Positions 42,954 through 52,566 of a DNA stretch of 64,000 nt are shown here, piece after piece. Positions within the stretch are counted from its first letter, which is position 1, and every line of letters starts with the position of its first letter. Origin of the DNA: an uncultured Sulfitobacter sp. GTDB lineage: Bacteria; Pseudomonadota; Alphaproteobacteria; Rhodobacterales; Rhodobacteraceae. The notes beneath the pieces are model-generated. The model worked only from the letters and a program-made list of their open reading frames with translations. It made no database searches and had not been told where the DNA came from. The stretch spans positions 310,001 to 374,000 of the forward strand of contig NZ_CANMQS010000002.1 of the NCBI RefSeq assembly GCF_947500075.1, in the 5' to 3' direction. Both the position numbers and the translations under genes were made by a program.

Positions 42954-42981
42954 GCGTGACCGGGATGATGATGGGGCGTGT

Positions 42982-43005
42982 GATGGGTGAAATCACCCAT
43001 CCTAC
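42982..43005. repeat. GTAG-footed REP hairpin upstream of the GST gene
   Basis: Stem GATGGGTG/CACCCATC (42982-43001, loop AAAT) followed by CTAC, so the minus strand reads GTAG then the hairpin. It has the same architecture as the REPs at 23898-23984 but a different stem sequence. It ends immediately before the GGAGG ribosome site of the GST gene. Confidence 0.7.
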
Positions 43006-43017
43006 GGAGGCTGACGC

Positions 43018-43683
43018 ATGATCACGCTGCATCATTGTCCGCAGACGCGGTCCATGCGGACCTTGTGGTTGCTGCATGAGCTGGACGTGGCCTTTCGCAT
43101 CCATCTGCATTCCTTTGACCGCTCCCTGCGCGATCCTGAATACCTGAGCCTGTCGCCTGCGGGCCGCGTGCCTGCCTTGGAAATCGACGGCGAGCGGATG
43201 TTCGAGACGGGGGCGATCACCGCGTATCTGTGTGAACGCTTCAGCCCGGAGCGGTTGGGTCGGATGCCCGGCAGCCCGGACCGGATGGCCTGGCTTGTCT
43301 GGGTGCATTTCGCCGAGACGCTCAGCCAGCATACGGCGGCCCTGACCCAGCAGCACGTGGCGCTGCGCGAGGACCATCAGCGCAGCCCCATCGTGATGAA
43401 GCTGGAAGCGGCACGGGTGGGCAAATGCTTTGACGCCATCGAGGCGCGGCTGAGCACACCGGTGGAGAATCGCGACTATCTGCTGACCTCGGGGTTTTCG
43501 GCGGCGGATATTTCTGTGGGGCAGGCGGTTTACATGTCGCGGTTTTTCGTCACCTTGGACCGGCACCCGGCGCTGGCCGAGTGGTATGCGCGGATCACCG
43601 AGCGGGCGGGCTTTCAGCAGAGCCTGCCGCAGGACGGGGGGATATATGACAAGGACTTCTATGCGCCCTGGCCCATTATGTGA
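43018..43683 (+). CDS. Glutathione S-transferase family protein
   Basis: 221 residues. The N-terminal thioredoxin-like domain reads I-T-L-H-H-C-P-Q-T-R-S-M-R-T-L-W-L-L-H-E-L, with the conserved A-G-R-V-P-A-L-E-I-D-G and F-E-T-G-A-I-T-A-Y-L. The C-terminal all-helical domain carries G-F-S-A-A-D-I-S-V-G, the usual N-capping box. The substrate is unknown. It is in line with the leucine genes; the REP hairpin precedes its ribosome site, and 45 bp separate it from the lyase gene. Confidence 0.92.
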   Translation: MITLHHCPQTRSMRTLWLLHELDVAFRIHLHSFDRSLRDPEYLSLSPAGRVPALEIDGERMFETGAITAYLCERFSPERLGRMPGSPDRMAWLVWVHFAETLSQHTAALTQQHVALREDHQRSPIVMKLEAARVGKCFDAIEARLSTPVENRDYLLTSGFSAADISVGQAVYMSRFFVTLDRHPALAEWYARITERAGFQQSLPQDGGIYDKDFYAPWPIM

Positions 43684-43728
43684 TCTGCTGCAGCGCAGGA
43701 ATTTTCAGAACACAAAAGGGCGGATGCG

Positions 43729-44583
43729 ATGAGTTTGGGACCATGTGAGATTTTCGAGGTCGGCCCGCGTGACGGGTTGCAGAACGAGGCGCGGGAAATC
43801 CCGGTGGCGGAGAAGATCGCGCTGGTGGACAAACTGTCGGACGCAGGCTTTCGGCGGATTGAATGCGCCTCTTTCGTCAGCCCCAAGTGGGTGCCGCAGA
43901 TGGCGGGATCGGCGGAGGTGCTGACAGGCATCCGGCGTGCGAGCGGCGTGCGCTATGCGGCATTGACGCCCAACATGCGCGGGTATGATGACGCGCTGGC
44001 GGCCAGGGCCGATGAGATCGCGGTGTTCGGCTCAGCCTCGGAAGGGTTCAGCCAGAAGAACATCAACGCCTCCATTGCCGAATCCCTGGCGCGGTTTGAG
44101 CCAATTCTGGAAGCCGCGCGGCATCTGGATATTCCGGTGCGCGGCTATGTGTCCTGTGTGATTGAATGCCCTTATGATGGGGCCGTGGCGCCGAGCGCAG
44201 TGGCAGAGGTGGCGGATAAGCTCTTTGCGATGGGCTGCTATGAGGTGTCGCTGGGCGATACCATCGGAGCGGGTACGCCCGACAGCATTGCGCGGATGCT
44301 GCTGGCGGTGCGGGATGTGGTGCCGGTGGGGCGGCTGGCAGGCCATTACCATGACACCCATGGCCGGGCGATGGACAACATTGATGCTTCTCTGGCGCTG
44401 GGCGTGCGGGTGTTTGATGCAGCTGTGGGCGGCTTGGGCGGATGTCCCTTTGCGCCAGGTGCGGCGGGGAATGTCGCCACGGAGGCGGTCAATGCGCATC
44501 TGAACGCGCTCACCTATGAGACCGGGCTGGATCAGGCGGTGCTGGAGGAAGCGGCAGAGATGGCGCGCGCGATGCGGGGGTAG
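43729..44583 (+). CDS. mvaB: Hydroxymethylglutaryl-CoA lyase
   Basis: 284 residues of the DRE-TIM metallolyase family. The N-terminus E-V-G-P-R-D-G-L-Q-N-E supplies the metal and catalytic residues (Arg and Asp near 16-17). Later motifs are G-D-T-I-G-A-G-T-P, H-Y-H-D-T-H-G-R-A for metal binding, and the catalytic-loop G-G-L-G-G-C-P-F-A-P-G-A-A-G-N. It splits HMG-CoA into acetyl-CoA and acetoacetate, the last step of leucine breakdown. A 20-bp perfect palindrome follows the stop. Confidence 0.96.
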   Translation: MSLGPCEIFEVGPRDGLQNEAREIPVAEKIALVDKLSDAGFRRIECASFVSPKWVPQMAGSAEVLTGIRRASGVRYAALTPNMRGYDDALAARADEIAVFGSASEGFSQKNINASIAESLARFEPILEAARHLDIPVRGYVSCVIECPYDGAVAPSAVAEVADKLFAMGCYEVSLGDTIGAGTPDSIARMLLAVRDVVPVGRLAGHYHDTHGRAMDNIDASLALGVRVFDAAVGGLGGCPFAPGAAGNVATEAVNAHLNALTYETGLDQAVLEEAAEMARAMRG

Positions 44584-44584
44584 A

Positions 44585-44604
44585 CGGAATTTTCGAAAAT
44601 TCCG
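44585..44604. repeat. 20-bp perfect palindrome CGGAATTTTCGAAAATTCCG
   Basis: A self-complementary 20-mer one base after the HMG-CoA lyase stop. Related palindromes occur at 9897-9917 and, less perfectly, at 10000-10019. It may be a weak terminator or a small dispersed repeat. Confidence 0.6.
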
Positions 44605-44642
44605 GTTAAAATCCTTGGAAGAAATTTGGGAGCTTGAGGCGG

Positions 44643-45425
44643 ATGTTTGAAACGATCTCGATTGCCGTGGATTCGCGCGGGGTGGCCACCCTGACGCTGG
44701 ACCGCGCGGACAAACACAACGCGATGTCGGCGCAGATGCTCGCGGAGCTGACGCAGGCGGCGGGTGATCTGGGGGCGGATGAAGCGGTGCGGGTGGTGAT
44801 CCTGGCCGCTGCCGGGCGCACGTTCTGCGCGGGGGGCGATCTGGGCTGGATGCGTGACCAGATGGGGATGGACGCGGCCACGCGGGCAGCGGAGGCAGGT
44901 AAACTTGCCACCATGCTGGGGGCGCTGAACCGCCTGCCCAAGCCGCTGATTGGGCGGTTGCAGGGCAATGCTTTCGGGGGTGGGGTCGGCATGGCGTCGG
45001 TCTGCGATGTGGCGATCGGGGTGGACAGCCTGAAGATGGCGCTGACGGAGACGAAGCTGGGCATCATTCCCGCCACCATCGGACCTTACGTGATTGCCCG
45101 TATGGGTGAAGGGCGCGCGCGGCGGGTGTTCATGTCTGGCCGGGTCTTTGGTGCTGCTGAAGCGGTCGATCTGGGACTGCTGGCGCGGGCTGTCGCGGCT
45201 GACGCGCTGGATGCGGCGGTGGAGGCCGAAGTGGCTCCCTATCTGGCCTGCGCGCCGGGGGCTGTGGCGGCGGCCAAGAAGCTGGCGCAGGATCTGGGCG
45301 GCATGGCCAACCAAGAGGCTGTGGCGATGTCGATTGACGCACTGGCCGCGCGGTGGGAGACCGATGAAGCCGCCGAAGGGATCGGCGCGTTTTTCGACAA
45401 ACGCAAGGCGAACTGGGTGGTGTGA
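44643..45425 (+). CDS. liuC: Methylglutaconyl-CoA hydratase (enoyl-CoA hydratase family)
   Basis: 260 residues of the crotonase family. The CoA-binding oxyanion segments are F-C-A-G-G-D-L-G-W-M (about 61-70) and G-N-A-F-G-G-G-V-G-M-A-S-V-C-D (about 106-120), with the E-T-K-L-G-I-I-P-A-T-I-G-P-Y motif around 138-151 carrying the catalytic glutamate region. In this locus it hydrates 3-methylglutaconyl-CoA to HMG-CoA between MCC and the lyase. ATG 44643 is preferred to an in-frame TTG nine bases upstream. Confidence 0.92.
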   Translation: MFETISIAVDSRGVATLTLDRADKHNAMSAQMLAELTQAAGDLGADEAVRVVILAAAGRTFCAGGDLGWMRDQMGMDAATRAAEAGKLATMLGALNRLPKPLIGRLQGNAFGGGVGMASVCDVAIGVDSLKMALTETKLGIIPATIGPYVIARMGEGRARRVFMSGRVFGAAEAVDLGLLARAVAADALDAAVEAEVAPYLACAPGAVAAAKKLAQDLGGMANQEAVAMSIDALAARWETDEAAEGIGAFFDKRKANWVV

Positions 45426-45435
45426 GCGCTGCGTG

Positions 45436-46353
45436 TCAGGCTGCGGGCTGTGATGTGACGGGTGGCGCGCTCCGGTTTGGCGGATCGCTGGGGGGCTTTT
45501 GCCATCGGCTGGTCAGCGCCTTGAAGATCATAAGGAGCGCCCACAAGGCGCCACCATAAAGGACGATCTGAACGCTCAACACCGGCGCGATAAGGATCAT
45601 CCACCCCCAGCTTTCCGGCCCCATCGCCACCCCCAGCATGACCACGCAGGCAAGCGCGATCAAGGGGGAGGCTTTGAACAGCCGGGTCGCAAATCTGTGG
45701 ATCAAGGCGGCGGAGTAAGTGCTGAGCCGGTAGAGGTTGAACCGCGTCTGTACCGCGACAAGCGCCAGGATCACAAAGGGCCAGGCAAGCGCGCCTGCCA
45801 GCAGCACAAGATCGCTCTTATCCCATGATTGCGTGGATGGGATCGCGATTGCCGCACAGGTCAGACCCGCCAATGCAACCACAATCTGCAGCGCTGTAAG
45901 GCTGAGACCGCCGGCGACCCGCAGGGGTGCGCGGCTTTTCGTGCGCCACTCGACGGACCGGGCTGCGGTGGCGGCAGAGGCCACGCCGGGGCGTAAACGG
46001 CGCGCGCCTGAGCGGAAGATGCGCATCATTCCAGCACCTCCCGCCGTGAAGATCGCAGCACCCGAGCGGACGGCCCCGGCGGCGGCAGTTTTCCACTCGA
46101 TGGCTTTCACGGCCTGTAGCCGTTTAAACTGACGCAGGATGGATGCGTGTTTGCGCCACAGGTGAAACATCGTAAAGGGTGCGCTGATGAGAAAAACAAG
46201 CAGACAGAGACCGCCTGACAGCTCAACCACCGTGTCGAGAATGAACCGCTGCGACAACCAAAAGCGCAGGAACCGCGATGTGAGATAGGCTGCCCCTGAC
46301 AAGGCGGCAACGCGCGGGGACAGGGCGGTGAAGGATGCAAAAGCGCTATTCAT
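45436..46353 (-). CDS. Polytopic membrane protein, unknown
   Basis: 305 residues. Hydrophobic segments are near residues 45-60, 155-175, 185-205, 230-245 and 255-285, separated by a basic, coiled-coil-like cytoplasmic stretch (about 65-145) with many Arg and Ala. The C-terminus is proline-rich. No family was recognised. I used the ATG at 46351-46353; an in-frame ATG 21 bp upstream is possible. It is convergent with the hydratase gene, with 10 bp between stops. Confidence 0.7.
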   Translation of the reverse strand: MNSAFASFTALSPRVAALSGAAYLTSRFLRFWLSQRFILDTVVELSGGLCLLVFLISAPFTMFHLWRKHASILRQFKRLQAVKAIEWKTAAAGAVRSGAAIFTAGGAGMMRIFRSGARRLRPGVASAATAARSVEWRTKSRAPLRVAGGLSLTALQIVVALAGLTCAAIAIPSTQSWDKSDLVLLAGALAWPFVILALVAVQTRFNLYRLSTYSAALIHRFATRLFKASPLIALACVVMLGVAMGPESWGWMILIAPVLSVQIVLYGGALWALLMIFKALTSRWQKPPSDPPNRSAPPVTSQPAA

Positions 46354-46512
46354 GGCCTCTGTATGGAGGATCAATTGGCGGAAATTGCGGCGTCATCTTG
46401 TTGAGCAGGCGGTCGGGGCATAGGCGCGCGGCGTTCAGCGCCTGCGATGGCCCGCGCAGGGCATGCAGTCATGGGGCCAGCGGAAAAAGAGGGGCGCGGA
46501 ACGCAGGTTGGT

Positions 46513-46785
46513 TCAGGTGGATTTCAGCATCTTGTCCAGCGCCGAAGACACATCGCGGATGTTGACAAGACCGGCATTCGACTGCGCTTGCAGCGTGCGC
46601 AGCATCGACACTTTCATTTCCCGCGCAGAGCGGTCCACAGGCGGGCTCAAAGGGGCCTCGGACGGTTCAGGCCGCCGGACGCGGATGCCTTTGGCATCTG
46701 ACAACTTGCCCACAGGCCGTCCCTGTGCGCGCTGATAGGCGTGCAGGCCCAAAAGAGCCGATGAAATTACTGGTTTTTCAGTCAT
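46513..46785 (-). CDS. Small hypothetical protein
   Basis: 90 residues beginning M-T-E-K-P-V-I-S-S-A-L-L-G-L-H-A-Y-Q. It is basic in the middle (I-R-V-R-R-P-E-P) and helical at the end (M-L-R-T-L-Q-A-Q-S-N-A-G). No family was recognised. Codon use looks like the neighbours, which supports a real gene, but it could be chance. No convincing ribosome site decides between starts at 46785 and 46797. Confidence 0.4.
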   Translation of the reverse strand: MTEKPVISSALLGLHAYQRAQGRPVGKLSDAKGIRVRRPEPSEAPLSPPVDRSAREMKVSMLRTLQAQSNAGLVNIRDVSSALDKMLKST

Positions 46786-46797
46786 TTTGGCAACCAT

Positions 46798-47412
46798 CCC
46801 CCGATGTGATGAAGAGCATCGCCATTGAGGGGCATAAATGCAAATTCTTTCCTTATCTCTGCCGCAATTTTGCCCTAGATTTTCTCATTCCGCGACCAAT
46901 CGCGGGGAACAAACCGTAATCATTGCGGAATTGGAAACGACACGCGGGCATGACGCCGGGTGCCGGTTCAGCGATTCGCGTCATGCGTGAAAAATGGCGG
47001 AGGTTTTTCACTGTGGATGCGCGCTTGTCTTTGGCGCGTGGGACAGTCTGAATCGCGAACCGGATGCCGATCACAATGCGCCCGGCCGGATCGGGAAAGG
47101 TGTCAGGCCTGAGCGCCGGTGGTCCGTGGTCGGGTAAGCGTGAAAGGGAGGGGCCAGGTGCCTGCGATCTCTGCCCCGCCGGAGCGGTAATTGGGGTGAA
47201 CAAACAAGATGCGCATGGACTTCTCTCCCCGTGTGTTTGAGATTTAAGGCGCGCATCGTGTGAACTTACCTTGACACAACTCAGATTTGACCTCTGACCC
47301 AGGGGGGAGAGCGCGCCGCGCGCCGTTCGGTTCCCGTTGACCCCGCCTGCGGCCGGCGATAAACCCGTCCCAACGCGATGCGCGGGCAACCCTGCACAAA
47401 AGGAGCCTCCCT
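46798..47412. other. Gene-poor region upstream of nuoA
   Basis: 615 bp. Short open frames exist on the minus strand but show no recognisable protein pattern and odd composition, so I annotate none. The region should hold the nuo promoter. A TTGACA at 47271 is followed by no good -10 at the right spacing. I see no repeat or RNA gene. Confidence 0.55.
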
Positions 47413-47778
47413 TTGGACGACATGCTACGAGAATATCTGCCGATCCTTGTATTTCTGGCCGTGGCCATTGGATTTGGCCTGATCCTGATCCTTGCCGCCG
47501 TTGTGGTGGCCGTGCGCAACCCGGACCCCGAAAAGGTGTCTGCCTATGAGTGCGGGTTCAACGCCTTTGACGATGCGCGCATGAAGTTCGACGTGCGGTT
47601 TTATCTGGTGTCGATCCTGTTCATCATCTTCGATCTGGAGATTGCATTCCTCTTCCCCTTCGCCGTCGCTTTCAAGGACATCTCCATGGTGGGGTTCTGG
47701 TCGATGATGGTGTTCCTCGCCGTGTTGACGGCTGGATTTGCCTATGAGTGGAAAAAAGGCGCGCTTGAGTGGCAATAG
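47413..47778 (+). CDS. nuoA: NADH-quinone oxidoreductase subunit A
   Basis: 121 residues with three hydrophobic helices (about 10-32, 64-84, 92-112) and the conserved loop [20 protein letters not shown], which lines the quinone-site loop of complex I. The TTG at 47413 is chosen because AGGAG lies about nine bases upstream; an internal ATG at 47422 would be too far from it. It is the first gene of the complex I operon and is followed by an intrinsic terminator. Confidence 0.95.
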   Translation: MDDMLREYLPILVFLAVAIGFGLILILAAVVVAVRNPDPEKVSAYECGFNAFDDARMKFDVRFYLVSILFIIFDLEIAFLFPFAVAFKDISMVGFWSMMVFLAVLTAGFAYEWKKGALEWQ

Positions 47779-47800
47779 GCCACGCCGTGCATTTCATTGA

Positions 47801-47827
47801 AAAACCGTCCCTCGGGGCGGTTTTTTT
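47801..47827 (+). terminator. Intrinsic terminator between nuoA and nuoB
   Basis: Stem AAAACCGTCC/GGGCGGTTTT (one G-T wobble) with loop CTCG, followed by TTT to make a run of seven T. It begins 22 bp after the nuoA stop. This is the cleanest intrinsic terminator in the window and lies inside an operon, so it probably acts as an attenuator. Confidence 0.85.
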
Positions 47828-47882
47828 GTGTTTTGGGCCCCGCGTTTGAGGGGCGCGCATCACATCGGATCAGCATCGCTGA

Positions 47883-48551
<669 letters not shown>

Positions 48552-48569
48552 AGCGCGTAAGGGACAAAT

Positions 48570-49181
48570 ATGACCGAACAACTGCAAGAGCTTGGTGCCT
48601 ACATCGAAGCCAAACGCCCCGATTGCGTGCTGGGCTGGGATGTGACGCAGGATGAGCTGAACCTTGATGTGACCTTGGGCAACATCGCGGGGCTGGTGGA
48701 GTTTCTCAAGGGCGATCCGACCTGCCGGTTTTCCACGCTGGTGGACATCACGGCGGTGGATTACGCAGGCCGCGCGAAACGCTTTGACGTCGTCTATCAC
48801 CTGCTGAGCATGTACCAAAACCATCGCATCCGCATCCGGGTCGCCACGCGGGAAAAGGACATGGTGCCCTCGCTCGTGGATGTGCACCCCTCTGCCAACT
48901 GGTTCGAACGGGAAGTCTTCGACATGTTCGGCATCCTGTTTTCGGGCCACCCCGACCTGCGGCGGATCCTCACCGACTATGGTTTCCGCGGCTATCCGCT
49001 GCGCAAGGATTTCCCGACCACAGGCTACACCGAAGTCCGCTATGATGAGGCGCAAAAGCGCGTGGTGTATGAACCTGTATCCTTGGTGCAGGAATACCGC
49101 CAGTTTGACTTCATGTCCCCCTGGGAGGGGGCGGAGTACATCCTGCCCGGTGACGACAAGGCCGAGGAGGCCAAGGGCTGA
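48570..49181 (+). CDS. nuoC: NADH-quinone oxidoreductase subunit C
   Basis: 203 residues. The family core includes [36 protein letters not shown] and [23 protein letters not shown]. It is a structural subunit of the peripheral arm; nuoC and nuoD are separate here, unlike the NuoCD fusion of E. coli. The stop overlaps the next gene by 1 bp (TGATG). Confidence 0.97.
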   Translation: MTEQLQELGAYIEAKRPDCVLGWDVTQDELNLDVTLGNIAGLVEFLKGDPTCRFSTLVDITAVDYAGRAKRFDVVYHLLSMYQNHRIRIRVATREKDMVPSLVDVHPSANWFEREVFDMFGILFSGHPDLRRILTDYGFRGYPLRKDFPTTGYTEVRYDEAQKRVVYEPVSLVQEYRQFDFMSPWEGAEYILPGDDKAEEAKG

Positions 49182-49603
49182 TGGCGATGCAAGGCACATG
49201 TCTTTGCGGGGCCTGTAGCTTTACCGCTGAGCTGGGGTCTGAAGGCGCTGGCATCTGCCATTGCGGCATGTGCCGCAAGTGGAGCGGCGGTGTGTACCTG
49301 TCGGTCGACTGCGGCAACTCTGTTGTCTTTGGCGAAGGCGCACCTGTGGGGTCATACAAAGGCTCCGACTGGGGCGAGCGGGTGTTTTGCAAGACCTGCG
49401 GATCGTCGATCCTGTGGCAGACGCAGGACGGTAACAATCAGCACGTGTCGATCCAGTGCTTTGAAAACCCCGCGTCTTTCGATCTGGGTGTTGAGATTTT
49501 CATTGATCGCAAACCGTCAAACTATGCTCTTGCAGGGGATCGCAAGACGATGACCGAAGCGGAAGTGATGGCGATGTTTGCATCTGGCGCGGAGGGGACG
49601 TGA
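49181..49603 (+). CDS. GFA/CENP-V-type zinc protein
   Basis: 140 residues of the glutathione-dependent formaldehyde-activating (GFA) family. Zinc cysteines are in T-C-L-C-G-A-C (near 6-12), I-C-H-C-G-M-C-R-K-W-S-G (near 25-36) and F-C-K-T-C-G-S (near 69-75), the normal pattern. Members bind zinc and glutathione adducts; most have no proved reaction. It is an unusual passenger in the nuo operon, coupled to nuoC and to the next small gene by 1-bp stop/start overlaps. Confidence 0.9.
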   Translation: MAMQGTCLCGACSFTAELGSEGAGICHCGMCRKWSGGVYLSVDCGNSVVFGEGAPVGSYKGSDWGERVFCKTCGSSILWQTQDGNNQHVSIQCFENPASFDLGVEIFIDRKPSNYALAGDRKTMTEAEVMAMFASGAEGT

Positions 49604-49773
49604 TGGGTGGATTTGTTTGGCTGCTGACCGCATTGACGGCCATTCCGATGATCAAATTGCTGCCGCACTTCGGCATCAACAAATATTGGGCGGCGCTGTG
49701 TCTGGTGCCCCTTGGTCCGGTTGTCCTGCTGTGGTGGATGGGCCTCAAGCTGCAAGAATTGGAGAGGTTGTGA
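49603..49773 (+). CDS. Tiny membrane protein in the nuo operon
   Basis: 56 residues: M-G-G-F-V-W-L-L-T-A-L-T-A-I-P at the start and a second hydrophobic segment A-A-L-C-L-V-P-L-G-P-V-V-L-L-W-W-M, ending K-L-Q-E-L-E-R-L. Two short helices are likely. No family recognised. Its ATG overlaps the GFA stop by 1 bp, and its stop overlaps the next ATG by 1 bp, which is strong evidence of real translation despite the small size. Confidence 0.7.
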   Translation: MGGFVWLLTALTAIPMIKLLPHFGINKYWAALCLVPLGPVVLLWWMGLKLQELERL

Positions 49774-49889
49774 TGATTGGGCTTCTGGAAGAGTTGATTG
49801 CCGGTCTGTTTGGCAAGCGCCAAGAGCAGCCCATTCGCGTCCGCGTGGACGAGGACGACAAGAGAAACCCGTTTGGGGAGCGTAAATGA
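49773..49889 (+). CDS. Tiny charged protein upstream of nuoD
   Basis: 38 residues: an amphipathic N-terminal helix ([15 protein letters not shown]) and a charged tail ([15 protein letters not shown]). No family recognised. ATG overlaps the preceding stop by 1 bp and its stop overlaps the nuoD ATG by 4 bp, so it may mainly serve translational coupling into nuoD. Confidence 0.6.
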   Translation: MIGLLEELIAGLFGKRQEQPIRVRVDEDDKRNPFGERK

Positions 49890-51130
49890 TGGACGGCGAT
49901 ATTCGCACCAACACCTATGATGACGGCTCCACCGACGCGGTGACGGGTGAGCAGAAGATCCGCAATTTCAACATCAACTTCGGCCCGCAACACCCTGCCG
50001 CGCATGGTGTTTTGCGTCTGGTGCTTGAGCTGGACGGTGAGATCGTGGAGCGCTGCGATCCGCACATCGGCCTGCTGCACCGGGGCACCGAGAAGTTGAT
50101 GGAAAGCCGCACGTATCTGCAAAACCTGCCGTATTTCGACCGGCTGGATTACGTGGCCCCGATGAATCAGGAACACGCATGGTGTCTGGCGATTGAGAAG
50201 CTGACGGGCACGGTCGTGCCGCGCCGCGCCAGCCTCATCCGGGTGCTGTTTTGTGAGATTGGCCGGGTGCTCAACCACCTGCTGAATGTCACGACGCAGG
50301 CTTTGGACGTGGGCGCGCTGACCCCGCCGCTCTGGGGCTTTGAAGAGCGTGAAAAGCTGATGGTGTTCTATGAACGGGCATGCGGTGCGCGTCTGCACGC
50401 GGCCTACTTCCGCCCCGGTGGTGTGCATCAGGACCTGCCCGAGGAATTGATCGACGATATCGAGACCTGGGCCAATGAATTCCCCGATTTGTTGGACGAC
50501 ATCGACGGGCTGCTCACGGAAAACCGGATTTTCAAACAGCGCAACGTCGACATCGGCGTGGTGAACGAGCAGGAAATCCTCGACTACGGATTTTCTGGCG
50601 TGATGGTACGCGGATCGGGTCTGGCTTGGGATTTGCGTCGCGCGCAACCCTATGAATGTTATGACGAATTCGAGTTTCAGGTGCCTGTGGGCAAGAATGG
50701 CGATTGCTTTGATCGCTACCTCTGCCGCATGGAAGAGATGCGCCAGGCGGTGCACATCATCCATCAGGCGATAGCCAAGCTGCGCGCGCCGGACGGCAAG
50801 GGTGATGTGCTGGCGCGGGGCAAGATCACGCCGCCCAGCCGCACCGCGATGAAGACGGATATGGAAAGCCTGATCCACCACTTCAAACTCTACACCGAAG
50901 GCTTCCACGTGCCTGCCGGTGAGGTTTACTGCGCCGTTGAGGCCCCCAAGGGCGAATTCGGCGTCTATCTGGTGGCCGATGGATCGAACAAACCCTACCG
51001 CGCCAAGATCCGCGCACCGGGGTTCCTGCATTTGCAGGCGATGGATCATATCTCCAAAGGGCACCAACTGGCGGATGTGGCGGCGATCATTGGCACGATG
51101 GACGTGGTGTTTGGGGAGATTGATCGGTGA
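49886..51130 (+). CDS. nuoD: NADH-quinone oxidoreductase subunit D
   Basis: 414 residues. The hydrogenase-like N-terminal [15 protein letters not shown] quinone loop and the [10 protein letters not shown] segment are conserved, as are [10 protein letters not shown] and the C-terminal [11 protein letters not shown]. With NuoB it forms the quinone-binding site. Alternative starts ATG 49886 or 49889; the first overlaps the previous gene by 4 bp. The stop overlaps the next small gene (GTGA). Confidence 0.97.
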   Translation: MMDGDIRTNTYDDGSTDAVTGEQKIRNFNINFGPQHPAAHGVLRLVLELDGEIVERCDPHIGLLHRGTEKLMESRTYLQNLPYFDRLDYVAPMNQEHAWCLAIEKLTGTVVPRRASLIRVLFCEIGRVLNHLLNVTTQALDVGALTPPLWGFEEREKLMVFYERACGARLHAAYFRPGGVHQDLPEELIDDIETWANEFPDLLDDIDGLLTENRIFKQRNVDIGVVNEQEILDYGFSGVMVRGSGLAWDLRRAQPYECYDEFEFQVPVGKNGDCFDRYLCRMEEMRQAVHIIHQAIAKLRAPDGKGDVLARGKITPPSRTAMKTDMESLIHHFKLYTEGFHVPAGEVYCAVEAPKGEFGVYLVADGSNKPYRAKIRAPGFLHLQAMDHISKGHQLADVAAIIGTMDVVFGEIDR

Positions 51131-51318
51131 GTGCTGCGCAAACGTCTCTCGAAGGAGCAGTTTTGGGTTGGATCTTCTATGTGATGCCCTTGTTGGTTGT
51201 CGCCGCACTTATCTCCGCTTTCTTGCGTAGGTGGAAATTATTTTTGGCGATTACCTGTGTACTAGTAGCGTCCCTCGCTTGGTTTATGGCTTGGATCCCA
51301 TCCGGACAAGCATATTAG
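51127..51318 (+). CDS. Small two-helix membrane protein, AT-richer than neighbours
   Basis: 63 residues from GTG 51127, overlapping the nuoD stop by 4 bp. Two hydrophobic segments (about 12-33 and 37-57) surround a basic R-R-W-K turn. No family recognised. Codons TTA, CTA, GTA and AGG, rare in the surrounding genes, and the AT-rich 98 bp that follow suggest recent acquisition or weak selection. The gap before nuoE holds only a 28-codon frame I do not annotate. Confidence 0.55.
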   Translation: MSAAQTSLEGAVLGWIFYVMPLLVVAALISAFLRRWKLFLAITCVLVASLAWFMAWIPSGQAY

Positions 51319-51416
51319 AGGCCAATAACCATGGAAAGAATTCGCTGTCTTCGAGTTTCAGATAACACTTCCTTCAGAGGCTCCTGCGCCGTTCATGCGA
51401 ACAGAAAGTCGAACTA

Positions 51417-52529
51417 ATGCTACGCCGTCTCCACCCCGAACAACCTGACACCTTCGCCTTCACCCCCGCCAATCAGGCATGGGCCGAAGCGCAGATGACC
51501 AAGTACCCCAAAGGCCGCCAAGCCTCGGCCATCATTCCGCTCTTGTGGCGTGCGCAGGAGCAGGAGGGGTGGCTCTCCCGTCCGGCGATTGAACATGTGT
51601 CCGAGATGCTCGGCCTCGCTTATATCCGGGGTCTCGAAGTCGCCACGTTCTACTTCATGTTCCAGCTGCAACCGGTTGGTTCCGTGGCACATATCCAGAT
51701 TTGCGGCACCACCACCTGCATGATCTGCGGCGCCGAAGATCTCGTGTCTGTCTGCAAGGAGCGCATTGCGCAAAACCCGCATGAATTGTCAGCGGATGGC
51801 AAATTCTCATGGGAAGAGGTGGAATGCCTCGGCGCTTGCGCCAATGCCCCCATGGCGCAGATCGGCAAGGACTATTACGAAGACCTGACGGCCGAAAACT
51901 TCGGCAAACTGCTGGACGCGCTGGCAAAAGGCGACGTGCCGGTGCCGGGACCTCAGCAAGGGCGCTATGCGGCGGAGCCTGCCTCCGGGCTGACCAGCCT
52001 CACGCAGCATGACAGCGGCAAAACACGCTACAATGCCAGCGCGCAACTGGCCGTGGACATCGGCGATACCGTCAAACGCATTGACGGGACCGAAGTGCCG
52101 CTGCTGGCTCCGTGGCAGGGCAAACCCGGTAAGGCGGCGAATGCAGCGGCAAAACCGAAGAAGGCTGCTCCCGCAAAAACACCGGCGAAAGCTGCGGCAG
52201 CCGCAGCGGAAACCCCGGCCAAGGGCCCCGGCAAGAAACCCCGCACCATGAAGGCCCCGCGCAAATCCGGCGCGGATGATCTCAAGCTGATCAAGGGTGT
52301 TGGGCCGAAACTGGAAACCATGCTACAGGGGATGGGCTTTTTCCATTTCGACCAGATCGCGAAATGGGGTGCTGCCGAAGTGGCCTGGGTCGATGAAAAC
52401 CTTGAAGGCTTCAAAGGCCGGGTGTCCCGCGACAATTGGGTGGATCAGGCGCAAAAACTTGCCGCGGGCGAAGAAACCGCCTTTGCTGCAAAGGCCCGTA
52501 AAGACGGGCGCTACGACGGCGAGTCCTGA
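51417..52529 (+). CDS. nuoE: NADH-quinone oxidoreductase subunit E with C-terminal H3TH-like domain
   Basis: 370 residues, about twice the usual NuoE. Residues 1-170 are thioredoxin-like NuoE with [2Fe-2S] ligands in [11 protein letters not shown] and [11 protein letters not shown] Lys/Ala/Pro-rich linker follows (about 230-285). Residues 287-356 form a helix-hairpin-helix-like domain beginning [14 protein letters not shown], shared with the next gene. Such domains (COG3743-like) otherwise occur in nucleic-acid-binding proteins. Long NuoE is known in Rhodobacter. With NuoF it receives electrons from NADH. Confidence 0.95.
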   Translation: MLRRLHPEQPDTFAFTPANQAWAEAQMTKYPKGRQASAIIPLLWRAQEQEGWLSRPAIEHVSEMLGLAYIRGLEVATFYFMFQLQPVGSVAHIQICGTTTCMICGAEDLVSVCKERIAQNPHELSADGKFSWEEVECLGACANAPMAQIGKDYYEDLTAENFGKLLDALAKGDVPVPGPQQGRYAAEPASGLTSLTQHDSGKTRYNASAQLAVDIGDTVKRIDGTEVPLLAPWQGKPGKAANAAAKPKKAAPAKTPAKAAAAAAETPAKGPGKKPRTMKAPRKSGADDLKLIKGVGPKLETMLQGMGFFHFDQIAKWGAAEVAWVDENLEGFKGRVSRDNWVDQAQKLAAGEETAFAAKARKDGRYDGES

Positions 52530-52566
52530 TCGGCGCGCCGCACCACCAGAGGGGATATGAAGAGTT

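Noticed and set aside
47271..47299. TTGACA as a nuoA promoter -35
   Set aside because: No acceptable -10 at 16-18 bp; could not support a promoter call.
46853..47389. 178-codon minus-strand frame upstream of nuoA
   Set aside because: Low-complexity Arg/Pro/Ser translation, no ribosome site, no recognisable family; region treated as non-coding.
51331..51417. 28-codon frame between the small membrane gene and nuoE
   Set aside because: Very short, no overlap with neighbours and no ribosome site; likely chance in AT-rich spacer.
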